Notes under the pieces: generated by a model
Seen by the model: only the letters and a program-made list of their open reading frames with translations
Databases searched by the model: none
Told to the model about the DNA's origin: nothing
From: Candidatus Albibeggiatoa sp. nov. NOAA
GTDB taxonomy: Bacteria > Pseudomonadota > Gammaproteobacteria > Beggiatoales > Beggiatoaceae
NCBI GenBank assembly: GCA_025800385.1
Contig: JAOXRS010000212.1
Location: 124,001-188,000 of the forward strand
Length of the DNA stretch: 64,000 nt
Direction of reading: 5' to 3'
Made by a program: the position numbers and the translations under genes
Shown: positions 19,488 to 28,796 of the stretch, in pieces
Layout: every line of letters starts with the position of its first letter
Position numbering within the stretch: position 1 is the stretch's first letter

Positions 19488-20216
19488 ATGGAACATACGC
19501 TCATCCCTTATACTGCAACCACAACTTTGCCTGAAGGTGAAGTGTTGGTTTTAGCACCGCATCCAGATGATGAAGTATTTGGCTGCGGTGGTGCGATTAT
19601 GCAACATGTGGCGCAAGGTCAGGCTGTGCACGTGGTTATTATGACGGATGGACAAGCCGCAATGCCATATCAGCATGAAACCTATAGGGATGCGTATATT
19701 TCTCAACGTCAGCAGGAAAGTTTACAAGCAGCAAAAATTTTAGGTTACGGCAAGCCGACTTTTTTTGATATTTCAGATCGACATTTACACAGTTCGGATG
19801 CGCTGTTAACCCAATTGTCTGATTTCATTGTTGAGCACAATATTCAACATGTGTATGCACCGTCCATTTTTGAAATTCATCCCGATCATATTGCTTTAGC
19901 TAAAATTGCCATTGAATTGATACAAAGTCGTGCAGAAGTACAATTGATTATGTATGAAGTGGGTGTGCCGCTGATGCCGAATCGTTTGCTGGATTTAACT
20001 GCATTATGGGCGCGCAAAAAAGCGGCCATGGCTTGTTTTAACTCACAACTCGCTTTGCAGAATTATGATAAGCATATTGAGGGTTTAAATACTTACCGTG
20101 CTTACACTTTGCCACAATCGGTTAAAGCCGCAGAAGCCTATTACGTTGCAAATCCACATCAAAATTGGCAGCAGTTAATTGAGACCTGCACACAATTTCG
20201 AACGCATGGCGAATGA
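19488..20216 (+). CDS. PIG-L (LmbE-like) family deacetylase
   Basis: 242 residues. The zinc-binding motif of the family, LVLAPHPDDEVFGCGG (His-Pro-Asp-Asp-Glu, about residues 24-28), and the later H-P-D-H (about 124-127) are present. Members remove N-acetyl groups from sugars such as GlcNAc-inositol, bacillithiol precursors or polysaccharide components. No specific substrate can be read here. It starts 3 nt after the FmdB-like gene and shares its transcript. Without a flanking glycosyltransferase the pathway is open. Confidence 0.88.
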   Translation: MEHTLIPYTATTTLPEGEVLVLAPHPDDEVFGCGGAIMQHVAQGQAVHVVIMTDGQAAMPYQHETYRDAYISQRQQESLQAAKILGYGKPTFFDISDRHLHSSDALLTQLSDFIVEHNIQHVYAPSIFEIHPDHIALAKIAIELIQSRAEVQLIMYEVGVPLMPNRLLDLTALWARKKAAMACFNSQLALQNYDKHIEGLNTYRAYTLPQSVKAAEAYYVANPHQNWQQLIETCTQFRTHGE

Positions 20217-20340
20217 TATTCAATTATTACCACTAAGCTGAATCGGGATTGACAGGATCAAAAGATTTTTAAAATAACAATCTTATTTAATCCTTCAATC
20301 TCGAGCACTAATATTCAGATTTATTGCAAGACTCAATGAT

Positions 20341-20946
20341 TTATTTCACTTCCCACGTATTATCTGCTTTCAAAGCAACTTGCATGTTAGTAGTGCCTTT
20401 ATACTCCAACTTACATGAGGTGTTAGTTACTTCAGAAATATCTAATACTTGACCTTCTTTATAATTACCGAATACGAGCCAATAAGTAGGTTTCGGTGTC
20501 ATTACCACTTTCATATTAGGTTGTGATTTCACAATAAATGTGCCTTTTCCTGACATGCCAATACCTACATGTGCTTCACCAGTACGCACCCGTTGAGACT
20601 GATTAATATATAAATTACCTTCATAGCCACCTTGACTTGGATTTGCAAAAGTATAGGCATCACTAATTAAGTCAAAATCAACTTGATTATTGGTACATAA
20701 ATTGGCTTGCCATGCTTGGCTGGTATTTACAATTGATCCAGCCCGTAATTCTGTTTGTTTAGTCCAGATAAAATCGTAGTCTAATTGCCACTCAAATTCT
20801 AGAACAGTGGAAGGGTGCGCGCTTTTAGCTAGCCAAGCCAGTGTAATGATGTGACCTATATTAGTATCAGGCTCTGCTTGATAAATACAAAAGTTGCCTG
20901 TTTGGGTTGAATCATTGGTAACGGTTAAGGTGTATTTGTCAGACAT
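20341..20946 (-). CDS. RhiA-like protein, paralogue 1
   Basis: 201 residues without signal peptide or membrane segment. I read the pattern (YTLTV.NDS...G.FCIYQ..PDTN, LAWLAK.AHP.T, WQLDYDFIW, GIGMSGKG) as related to the RhiA protein of Rhizobium leguminosarum, a cytosolic quorum-sensing-regulated product of unknown biochemical role; this rests on memory of the family, not on a search. It is highly similar to the next gene upstream along its whole length (most residues identical). AGGAA lies before the ATG. The family may be expressed together, as all copies face the same way. Confidence 0.6.
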   Translation of the reverse strand: MSDKYTLTVTNDSTQTGNFCIYQAEPDTNIGHIITLAWLAKSAHPSTVLEFEWQLDYDFIWTKQTELRAGSIVNTSQAWQANLCTNNQVDFDLISDAYTFANPSQGGYEGNLYINQSQRVRTGEAHVGIGMSGKGTFIVKSQPNMKVVMTPKPTYWLVFGNYKEGQVLDISEVTNTSCKLEYKGTTNMQVALKADNTWEVK

Positions 20947-21049
20947 AAGATTTCCTTGAAGAGTTAAAAAAGTAAACTCCGTTCACACTAACTCTATAGA
21001 CACTACAAATCAGCATAAGCAGTAAGTTATAGAGCTGTGTTTTTACGAG

Positions 21050-21655
21050 TTATTTAATGTCCCATGTATTATCTGACTTCAATACCACATCCATATTAGT
21101 TGTGCCTTTGAATTCCAATTTACAAGCAGATTTGGTTACTTTCTCTATATCTAACACTTCCCCTTCTTGGAAATGACCAAATACCAACCAATAAGTAGGT
21201 TTCGGTGTCATCACTAATTTCATATTAGGTTGAGACTTGACCAAAAATGATCCCTTACCTGACATACCAATACCAACAGAGGCTTCACCCGTTCGAACAC
21301 GTTGCGTCTGATTTATATATAAATTCCCCTCATACCCACCTTGACTTTGGTTGGTGAAGGTATAAGCCTCGCTAGTAAAATCAAAATCTACTTGGTTTCT
21401 GGTGCTTAAATTAGCTTGCCATGCTTGGCTAGTTTTTACCACAGTACCGGGGCGTAATTCTGTGGTTTTTGCCCACACAAAATCGTAATCTAATTCCCAC
21501 GCAAATTCTAAACGTGTTGTCGGATGAGCAGCTTTCGCTAACCAGGCCAAAGTCGTAATATTACCCACATTAGTATCAGGATGTTCTTGGTAAATACAAA
21601 AGCTACCTGTTTGAGTGGAATCATTTTTAACTGTTAAAGTGTATTTGTCGGACAT
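21050..21655 (-). CDS. RhiA-like protein, paralogue 2
   Basis: 201 residues, colinear with the neighbour at 20341-20946 without gaps. Differences cluster at surface-like positions (for example Glu/Gln and Lys/Thr swaps), while GGYEGNLYINQ, RVRTGEA and MTPKPTYWLVFG are kept. This indicates a recent tandem duplication maintained by selection. There is no secretion signal. Intergenic spacing to paralogue 1 is 103 nt and has no clear terminator, so cotranscription is possible. An AGGAAA site precedes the start. Confidence 0.6.
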   Translation of the reverse strand: MSDKYTLTVKNDSTQTGSFCIYQEHPDTNVGNITTLAWLAKAAHPTTRLEFAWELDYDFVWAKTTELRPGTVVKTSQAWQANLSTRNQVDFDFTSEAYTFTNQSQGGYEGNLYINQTQRVRTGEASVGIGMSGKGSFLVKSQPNMKLVMTPKPTYWLVFGHFQEGEVLDIEKVTKSACKLEFKGTTNMDVVLKSDNTWDIK

Positions 21656-21942
21656 TATTATTTCCTCGTCGTCATTATGATGAAAAAGTCAAATTTTGAT
21701 TAATTATGAGTGACACAGGCTTATTGCTTTGTGTGGGCACATCATAAGAGAATTAATCTAAACAAAAAATTCATCGTAAGTACTAGGCATCCATAACAAG
21801 TATTACAGTTAGCACTTTGGTTTTAGCTTTTTTTGAAAAAATGAGGAAAAGTTTGAATCAGAAAAGATATAAATGGGGTATAGCAGCCTAAACATCTTTG
21901 TAGATCAGCGGCTACCTACATCAAAAAATTTTGGATTATCAA

Positions 21943-22539
21943 TTATTGTGCTTGCCAAGTGTTTTTATCTGTCAATGTCACCGATAATGTATCATTATGT
22001 GTAAAATCAAGTTTATATTCTGGTATGGCAAATTTATCTGCATCAACAAACTCACCTTGTTTGGCATTGCATAATGCTAGGAAGAAATGAGAGTTGTAGG
22101 GATTAATTTCGATTGTGGTGTTGGGACATGATTTGGCGAGTGCAATGCTTTTTCCATTAATACCGATTCCGACATAAATTTGATGTGTTTGCACTTTTGA
22201 GGTTTGTTGAATGCTAAGTATACCATTCTGATGACTTTGGCTTGGTTCTAAGAATGTATAAGCTCCTTGTTTAAAATCTAAAACAACATGGTTTTTTTGG
22301 TTTATATCAGCAGGCATCATTTGGCTGGTTTTGAATTGATTATCGTCTATTGGTTTAATCCATATAAAGTCATAGGTAGCAATCCAATTAAATTCTATTA
22401 CAGAGCGAGGGTGTGCGCTGGCAGTCAACCATATTACAGGTTTAATATCACCTCTAATGACTTGAATATTTTGGTAGATACAAAAAGTTTGTAGAGATTT
22501 CGAGTTATTAGTTACAGTTAAGCAATAATCATTGCTCAT
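21943..22539 (-). CDS. RhiA-like protein, paralogue 3 (diverged)
   Basis: 198 residues, clearly the same fold as paralogues 1 and 2 but much diverged: Y.LTV.N.S....FCIYQ, IWL.ASAHP.S.IEF.W...YDFIW, V.VGIG..GK and the closing D.NTW are kept, most of the rest differs. An AAGGAG site precedes ATG 22539. A gap of 287 nt separates it from paralogue 2. Its divergence makes it the older copy or a functionally different one. Confidence 0.58.
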   Translation of the reverse strand: MSNDYCLTVTNNSKSLQTFCIYQNIQVIRGDIKPVIWLTASAHPRSVIEFNWIATYDFIWIKPIDDNQFKTSQMMPADINQKNHVVLDFKQGAYTFLEPSQSHQNGILSIQQTSKVQTHQIYVGIGINGKSIALAKSCPNTTIEINPYNSHFFLALCNAKQGEFVDADKFAIPEYKLDFTHNDTLSVTLTDKNTWQAQ

Positions 22540-22812
22540 TGATATTACTCCTTATGTTTGTGTCGATACCTATATTTGTGTCATTGTGATCACTTTGTGA
22601 CGAATGGTTATTATAAATTAGTACAATAGTTGTACAAATATGTAAAAAGTATGACTGTATTTTTTGGATTGGAAGGGTAGTATCTACTAAAAGTATGTAT
22701 AAACAGGGTGAAATAAAAAAAGCCACCACCCTGATTTTTGTAGATTATCAGGTTGATAGCTTAGGTAAAAAATGTGTTTAAAGTGCGGATGATAGATTAA
22801 CGAATTTTTATT

Positions 22813-23580
22813 CTATTTTTTGACTGGACATGTGTAGAGATTGTCAATGTCATCAGGACTCTGAGTAGAATTGACCCAGTAAAACCCTTTGTCATGGTCG
22901 CAGTTAAGGGTTGCATTCATATAGTCATTACCATCACCAGAATCATCAGTCTCAGCTGTTAATTTAAGTGTGTGACTGTCCTTAGAAAGCAAGTTAATCT
23001 GCTTTGGATTAAGATCGTCTGGACATTTTTTAGGGTCAACCTCAAGCAAGGTGACTAACACCTCTGTGACAAAATCACCCTCGGTGCTAAAGAAATCCCC
23101 GCTTAGTATGACTGACTGTGTCCCACTAGATACTACATTGACAATTGGAACTCCAGCGATCTCAGCTCCAATACATTGGGAATCTTTTAAGTCAGTGTTG
23201 GTCGTGACTCTGATTACATGCCCTGCAGGTTTCGCTCGTTGTAGTGAGACGGTTTGGAAGGCGGGTGTTTTTGACAAATCGAGAGATACATCTGGATTCG
23301 TTTTAGTGACTTCAATGACTTTCTCATCATACTGATTAATACGTAAGCGTTTTTTCTCTGCATAAAAAAGTTTTAAGCTGGCTGGCATATTAACTTGCGT
23401 AGCGGACTTAGCAGGCATATCAACGACCAGCCATAGCGGATAAGTGATGGTTGGTTTGGTAGTAAATTCTTTTTTGTCATTACCATTCCATTCCATTGCT
23501 TTAACATAAAAGTAAATACCGCATCGTTTTGCAAATTCGGTGTTGTTTTTAATAGTTAAGTTGTAGTTATCCTTAGACAT
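22813..23580 (-). CDS. Hypothetical protein with RhiA-like N-terminal strand pattern
   Basis: 255 residues. The start NYNLTIKNNTEFAKRCGIYFY echoes the opening of the three paralogues downstream (Y.LT..N.S....CIYQ), followed by PLWLVVDMPAKSA corresponding to their LAWLAK.AHP block. Beyond residue 80 the similarity fades. The second half is beta-rich with Cys residues (SQCIGAEIAG, PKKCPDD, NCDHDKG, YTCPVKK). No signal peptide. AGGAGACACATCT precedes the ATG. I regard it as a distant member of the same cluster with unknown function. Confidence 0.55.
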   Translation of the reverse strand: MSKDNYNLTIKNNTEFAKRCGIYFYVKAMEWNGNDKKEFTTKPTITYPLWLVVDMPAKSATQVNMPASLKLFYAEKKRLRINQYDEKVIEVTKTNPDVSLDLSKTPAFQTVSLQRAKPAGHVIRVTTNTDLKDSQCIGAEIAGVPIVNVVSSGTQSVILSGDFFSTEGDFVTEVLVTLLEVDPKKCPDDLNPKQINLLSKDSHTLKLTAETDDSGDGNDYMNATLNCDHDKGFYWVNSTQSPDDIDNLYTCPVKK

Positions 23581-24112
23581 AGATGTGTCTCCTGTTCGTC
23601 ATCAATTATCGAGTCAATATCCATTCATTTTTACTTTGTAATCATTTCTGACTACGGAGTTGATTATAGGTAAACCCATCGAAGTATCCAATTCATCAAA
23701 AGTATCAATTTATAGCACTTTAGCATCATTTAGGTGAAAAAAATCACTATTTAGTACCACTTTCTTACAATGATGTATGAGAGTAATAGCAGGTTTATAC
23801 TATTTTCAGATCAAACAGAATAGGCCAGTAAAACATTGACAACTCATATTAAGTTACCTCACTGATACCACATGCAAAAGTAGTATGATGAATTTAGTGA
23901 GTATCGCCTATTAATCCTACCTTTATTGTATTTCTCAAAAATATATTCCTTTAATTTAGAAATCTTATTCAAATAAATTTGTATTTTTTCAAAAAACATC
24001 TCAAATTTACAACTTTCGTATACAAAATCATACTTTTTCCCGATTTAAATGACCCAACTGATCCGTTAATATTGTGCCATCTTTTGAGGGACATAGAAGT
24101 TTTACGAAATGA
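23581..24112. other. AT-rich region without recognised genes
   Basis: 532 nt between the RhiA-like cluster and the reverse-transcriptase remnant. No ORF over 40 codons with a ribosome-binding site was seen, and no tRNA or terminator was recognised. The minus-strand promoter for the 23580 gene must lie in its left part. The right part could hold decayed reverse-transcriptase sequence, but no coding similarity can be made out by eye. Confidence 0.4.
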
Positions 24113-24424
24113 TTCTCAAGGATTTTAAAATGCCGCACACGTAATCAGTTACGGACGGTTGTGCGGATTATGCATCGGGTGTTGGATGCCGTGAGGATGA
24201 CCAAACACCCGTATAAAACTTACATCGGACGTATGAAGTTTACAGACTTTGATTTTCTGGGGTATCGAATCGGCAATCGTTTACATAAAGGGTTGGATAT
24301 CGCTTGGAAAACATGGGCTAACCATCAGGGCAAACTGCGCCAGCTTTATGAGCAAGGTGTTTCGGAGACGGACATTGGGCAGTATGTTGAACGGTGGCAG
24401 CGTTGGGTGAGAAGTGGTGGTTGA
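24113..24424 (+). pseudogene. 3' remnant of a solitary (group II intron-like) reverse transcriptase
   Basis: The frame is open from 24113 (stop at 24110-24112) to TGA 24424. It contains CRTRNQLRTVVRIMHRVLDA, then KHPYKTYIGR and DFLGYRI, then HQGKLRQLYEQG and YVERWQRWV. In this RT family the region following the YxDD catalytic strand reads T.NQLR..V......L...K...KT.IGR...GFDFLGYR, then a short tail with a QLYEQG motif, so this is the thumb and C-terminus. The palm with the catalytic Asp pair is missing, and no start codon with a site is at the conserved N-terminus. It is a broken gene, GC-richer than its surroundings, which fits acquired DNA. Confidence 0.65.
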
Positions 24425-24571
24425 GGGTTGGTATGAGGTGTGGTGTTTGAGTAGCATTTGTGACTCTAGTGTTTCCTAGATAAATACTAACATCTCAGGC
24501 TCCTTATTATTAGCAATGTCCATTAACGCAAATATTGTACTTATTAAAATCGGAATCTGAAAGGAACAACA

Positions 24572-26941
24572 ATGACTAAACATGATTTAAAAAACTATAA
24601 ACTCGCTCTAAAACGATTTATAGACGCAAAAATGACAGAATTTTTTGTCGAATTACTACACGACGACTTCGAAAGAACAGCTGCTAAAGTCAGTAGAGCT
24701 TTAACACAACCAAACCGAGACGACGTCGAAGCTTTTAACGACGCTCTCAATTTGTTAAGGGCTTCTTCATATGGAAATATTCCTATACTTTCACTTAAAG
24801 ACCTAGTCACTTACTCTAAATTCTACTTAAAAGGTGGTAAAGCGTCACACTATTTAAGTAAAACGACTAATAATAATGCTCAAAACAATTCAGAAATCGA
24901 CAAAGGTGACTGGGACTTTGAACTCGACTTTAAAAGTTGGGACACTGCTAATAAACCAATTAAATACTCCGAAGCAGTAAATTTGGTAGATGCTGCCCAA
25001 GTCGCAGTTATAATGGCCGCGAAACACCTAAATAACCTACTAGATGATTACGATATCTGGACTCATCCGGATAAATTTGATCCACTCATTACTACTTTCT
25101 TAAACAAATACCTTAATATAAAAACAGACGCATCAGTTCCAACATCAATATACTCGAAATTCATCGAAAACATAGATATTCTTACGCTAAGCTCAAAAAC
25201 ATCGATTCGCAATGACTGTCATGGTGTATTACTAAATATTATCAACAACTCCGGTCAACCTAACTCGCACGACACACGACAAAAAGCTATATATTTCTTT
25301 CTGAATTTTTATGTGCCTATTCTTATTTCCACTTTTGACGTCAAAGAAGATACTATCGACAAGACGCTAAATGATAACATACATTCTCTATCTGCGACTC
25401 TCGTGGAACCTAGGTACAATCACTCTTTAATTGGTGAAGACAAAAAACACTATATTTTTTCTGACTTTATCTTTGACCGATCAGTACTTTATGACCCTTT
25501 CACACACAAAAATTTGAACGAACAACCTGCACAACGCTCTATTACAATAACCAACGACAAAAGACAGAAGAGTCTTATCGCCTCCTCTTACTCCAATTTT
25601 ACTATTCCTCATTTCACACTCTCTAGAACCGTGCTAGGATTTAAGTACAAAATGCTATTGTGTGACACAAATGATACTAGCAATTGCAACACTGATGATC
25701 CAAAAAACTATACGTACATCTATTTTAAGTCTGAAGTTCTTGATATTGCCTCTCGCAGACGCGGCGTACCCGACGAATCTGCTAGGCAACCTGTTGATCT
25801 TAAACCTACTACTGTGAAATATGACTGCCAAGAAAATGAGGATCTTCCTGTGCCTTTGATCTTTAATCTTCCTTCATCCTATTATCATATGTTCGAGAAC
25901 TCAAGCCTTTTTGCTGAAATTCAACATGACATTTCAATGTCGCCTCATAAAAGTGAAAAACGCGTAGATCGGATGAAAGCTAACCACAAACACCTCCTTG
26001 ATCACCTTTGCCATACGTGCCGTCAAACTTATATGGATGAGGACGAAGTCAAATATAAAGTAAATTGTATTATCAATAAAATATTATTGCCTTTTGCCAA
26101 TTCACAATCGAATAATGGGAGTGTTCAATTTAACCAGAACCGCTTTAACATAAATACGCAAAACGTATTCTATCAATATCAATCGTATCGCCTTGAGCAG
26201 CAACTCGTCAACTCGGATGACTCCTTGGACACCTTGAAATCACTTATTCTTGGACCAACTACTCACTATGAACAATTTCAAGACCTATCTCCTCAACTAG
26301 CATTAAATTGGATTAACTCTAACATCACTAACATTCGTACGCTTAATAGTGATGAACCTATTCTTGTACAGCTCGATCTTTTCACCTATCTTGCAGTAAA
26401 ATCAGGAAACTCAAGTCTCCTATCTCCCTACAACGCTATTGAAATAGGGATTAACCGAAAAATATTTGAATATTTGTTTAACACCGTTACTACACGCGAA
26501 ACGGCCTTAAACTCCTTTGACAGTATAGCATCTCAACCTTATTATCCTCATCTTACGAATTTTGATACTTACTTCTATTCCACTAGTGAATACGACTTAA
26601 ACCATCAGAACTATTGCGAAGGCCACAATCGCAAAACATCGATCTTAACTATAAACTGCCTTGTTCCGATTTCTTCTTCACAACTTGCTCCATGTCCCAC
26701 ATCTTTAGTACTATATCCACTTGAGGATACGGACAAACATGCAAGCTCAAAATCACTATCAAATCTAAACTTAATCAAATACCAAAATATGCATGATTTC
26801 GCTAACCCCAACCCAAATACTCCCAACATCGACAACCCAGATTTGCTGATTAATTTTGTCAAACTGGCACGGAATACCTTATACTCAGTACGCAGTTTGG
26901 GCAGACTTAAATTCATGATTGACACGCTACGGCAAAATTAA
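24572..26941 (+). CDS. 789-residue protein of unknown family
   Basis: An intact ORF with AAAGGAACAACA before ATG 24572. No signal peptide, membrane helix, P-loop, nuclease or protease motif is visible. Residues 1-110 are helical and charged. The centre is rich in Asn, Asp, Ser and Thr with scattered Cys (CDTNDTSNCNTDD, HLCHTCRQTY), and the end (about 690-789) contains short hydrophobic segments. Codon use differs from the flanking genes: GAC, TAC, CTC, CTT, ATC and CAC are frequent where neighbours prefer GAT, TTA, ATT and CAT. Together with the flanking reverse-transcriptase remnant this suggests acquired DNA. It is not in an operon. Function cannot be inferred. Confidence 0.7.
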   Translation: MTKHDLKNYKLALKRFIDAKMTEFFVELLHDDFERTAAKVSRALTQPNRDDVEAFNDALNLLRASSYGNIPILSLKDLVTYSKFYLKGGKASHYLSKTTNNNAQNNSEIDKGDWDFELDFKSWDTANKPIKYSEAVNLVDAAQVAVIMAAKHLNNLLDDYDIWTHPDKFDPLITTFLNKYLNIKTDASVPTSIYSKFIENIDILTLSSKTSIRNDCHGVLLNIINNSGQPNSHDTRQKAIYFFLNFYVPILISTFDVKEDTIDKTLNDNIHSLSATLVEPRYNHSLIGEDKKHYIFSDFIFDRSVLYDPFTHKNLNEQPAQRSITITNDKRQKSLIASSYSNFTIPHFTLSRTVLGFKYKMLLCDTNDTSNCNTDDPKNYTYIYFKSEVLDIASRRRGVPDESARQPVDLKPTTVKYDCQENEDLPVPLIFNLPSSYYHMFENSSLFAEIQHDISMSPHKSEKRVDRMKANHKHLLDHLCHTCRQTYMDEDEVKYKVNCIINKILLPFANSQSNNGSVQFNQNRFNINTQNVFYQYQSYRLEQQLVNSDDSLDTLKSLILGPTTHYEQFQDLSPQLALNWINSNITNIRTLNSDEPILVQLDLFTYLAVKSGNSSLLSPYNAIEIGINRKIFEYLFNTVTTRETALNSFDSIASQPYYPHLTNFDTYFYSTSEYDLNHQNYCEGHNRKTSILTINCLVPISSSQLAPCPTSLVLYPLEDTDKHASSKSLSNLNLIKYQNMHDFANPNPNTPNIDNPDLLINFVKLARNTLYSVRSLGRLKFMIDTLRQN

Positions 26942-27070
26942 ACACTCGATTGGTGGATGTTCTGGATTGATGCAGTAGAAATAACAGTATTTTCTTATAA
27001 ATACATCTCACACTTATAAAAATATACAACAGGAATATCTTACTCTGATATAAATATAATGGTTTGATGA

Positions 27071-27131
27071 AAACAAGAAACCCGTTAGACGGATAAGCGA
27101 GAGCGTCATCCGTCACGTTCGGGGCTTGTTT
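27071..27131. repeat. 61-bp imperfect palindrome (REP-like or long terminator hairpin)
   Basis: Three nested arms pair: AAACAAG (27071-27077) with CTTGTTT (27125-27131), CCCG (27081-27084) with CGGG (27120-27123), and GACGGAT (27088-27094) with ATCCGTC (27108-27114). The core loop carries GCGAGAGCG. This GC-rich structure stands out in AT-rich surroundings 130 nt after the 789-codon gene. It resembles the small palindromic repeats found dispersed in many bacterial chromosomes; no second copy was noticed in this window. Confidence 0.55.
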
Positions 27132-27186
27132 AGGGTTAATTACTAACACAGAGGAAGGTGTAAGGCTCTCCGCTTATACAACATAC

Positions 27187-27414
27187 TTAACCACTTACCT
27201 TACTTCTCAAACGACAGCCATCCATCCGCCACCTATTTAGATTCCGAATCAAATCCACATTAGGCTCAAACGGACAATCATGCGAAATCTTTAATCCTTT
27301 CTCCCAAGCTGTCATCCATTCTGCCTGATCCTCAGAGAATTCATATGGCCAACCTAACTTAACTGGTCGTTCCAAATGCTGAATCACAAGACTGCTGCTT
27401 GGTCGTCTGCCCAT
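27187..27414 (-). pseudogene. Truncated duplicate of the 3' end of the 28538 gene
   Basis: The translation contains WMTAWEKGLKISHDCPFEP and VDLIRNL, as does the C-terminus of the intact gene at 27669-28538. Nucleotide similarity runs from about 27207 to 27443 against about 27697 to 27930, an offset of 485-487 with small indels, and covers also the sequence upstream of the apparent ATG 27414. The ATG arises by an indel, so this is not a natural start. The last 18 codons are out of frame relative to the intact copy. It is a broken partial copy, not a separate gene. Confidence 0.7.
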
Positions 27415-27564
27415 CCCTTGCCTGTAAAATCAAATCACGATCGACTTAACCTAAGAATGACAATCCATAACATCCCATATACTCACAAAAAAATCAATCT
27501 TAGTCCATTTTCTCATCGTCTAATATCATCTCCAATCACCACCTTATAATTTTGCATCCAATAA

Positions 27565-27598
27565 AAAACGCACCAACATCATCCTGGTGATACGTTAA
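27565..27598 (-). terminator. Putative terminator after the 28538 gene
   Basis: On the minus strand AACG-TAT-CACCA pairs with TGGTG-CGTT, with a 3-nt bulge, followed by TTTTATTGG. It sits about 70 nt beyond the stop of the gene ending at 27669. Confidence 0.45.
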
Positions 27599-27668
27599 GA
27601 GGAGTGAAGCACAGAGTACAATACCCTAAAAACAATAACTCCCGAACTTGTTTAATACCCTTACACCA

Positions 27669-28538
27669 TCAGACCAAATCACCTTGGTTTTCTGATGACA
27701 ACCAACCATCCGACACCTGCTTAAGATTCCGAATCAAATCCGCATTAGGCTCAAACGGACAATCATGTGATATTTTTAATCCTTTCTCCCAAGCGGTCAT
27801 CCAGGCACCCTCATCCTCGGGCAAATCCCTTGGCCAAGCTAAGCTTATTGGCTGCTCCAAATGCCGAATCACATAAGTCTCATGCTTTTTCGTCTGCTCA
27901 TACGTTGCCTGTAAAATCAAATCTCGATAAACCTGATCTAATAAAGATAAACCCTCACCATCAGAAGCATCACGCCCCATATCCACGACCTTCGCATCAC
28001 ACACCAAACTCGTGATATGCCCCGCAATCTGCGACGTTGTCACCAAAATATTAAAACCATGATCGATCGCATGTTCACGAATCACCTCCGCCACAATCTT
28101 CGCATAACTGCCATCCTGTGCATCCCGAATTTCCTGCATCTCCTTACAAATCGTCGAATCACTTGACCAACCACTGGTCGCCCACACCATCGGCGTCGTT
28201 CCCCACACCTCCAAATGTAAATCCCGCAGCCGCTTCACCAATAAAACCTGTGCCACCCCCATATCGGTCAAATGCTGCAACTCCCCACAATAATCACGAT
28301 TTGCCACCTTCTGACGCGTACACCACTCATAATCCTTCAACATCAGATTAAAATCCTGACTCACAGGCGCAGCCAAATAAGGATCAAGAAAGATACGCCC
28401 AACATGATGACTACTCAAACCATAAGGCGCAGCCACTTCCAGTTGTTCACTTTTAATCCATAACTCAATGTGCATCCGTAACTCATGGATTGCATTCGCA
28501 GAAGACTGATTATCAACTGAAAAAACATATAATTGCAT
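27669..28538 (-). CDS. Hypothetical protein beside RT-like ORF and regulators
   Basis: 289 residues of no family I recognise. It starts MQLYVFSVDNQSSANAIHELR; residues 1-100 are mixed helix and strand. The middle has a hydrophobic strand followed by a polar patch (LLVKRLRDLHLEVWGTT, about 100-117) and FNILVTTSQIAGHITSLV (about 170-187). The C-terminus (WMTAWEKGLKIS, CPFEPNADLIRNL) is the part duplicated at 27207-27443. No signal peptide or membrane segment. GGAAG lies before the ATG 28538. Codon use is C-rich compared with the flanking housekeeping genes. It is co-oriented with, and 258 nt downstream of, the RT-like ORF. Confidence 0.65.
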   Translation of the reverse strand: MQLYVFSVDNQSSANAIHELRMHIELWIKSEQLEVAAPYGLSSHHVGRIFLDPYLAAPVSQDFNLMLKDYEWCTRQKVANRDYCGELQHLTDMGVAQVLLVKRLRDLHLEVWGTTPMVWATSGWSSDSTICKEMQEIRDAQDGSYAKIVAEVIREHAIDHGFNILVTTSQIAGHITSLVCDAKVVDMGRDASDGEGLSLLDQVYRDLILQATYEQTKKHETYVIRHLEQPISLAWPRDLPEDEGAWMTAWEKGLKISHDCPFEPNADLIRNLKQVSDGWLSSENQGDLV

Positions 28539-28796
28539 CTTTTAGCTTCCTTTTAAAATGAGATAAAACATGATATATACAACTCTCTAATAAGCATAAA
28601 AGATCAATGCAAATGTGAAAATTCATCAAAATAGGCAAAACGGCAACTTAAGTTGTAATCTATTCAAATTCAGACCAATATACCTCCCCATATCAAACTC
28701 AAACATTCATAGGCTTGGCAACCATGCAATGACCACCAAACCAAACTAAAAAAGTAAAAATGACATTGATAAAAACACAATAACTTATATCATTCG

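Noticed and set aside
22529..22729. 66-codon minus-strand ORF with hydrophobic start
   Set aside because: It overlaps the start of the RhiA-like paralogue 3, has no ribosome-binding site and shows no coding pattern.
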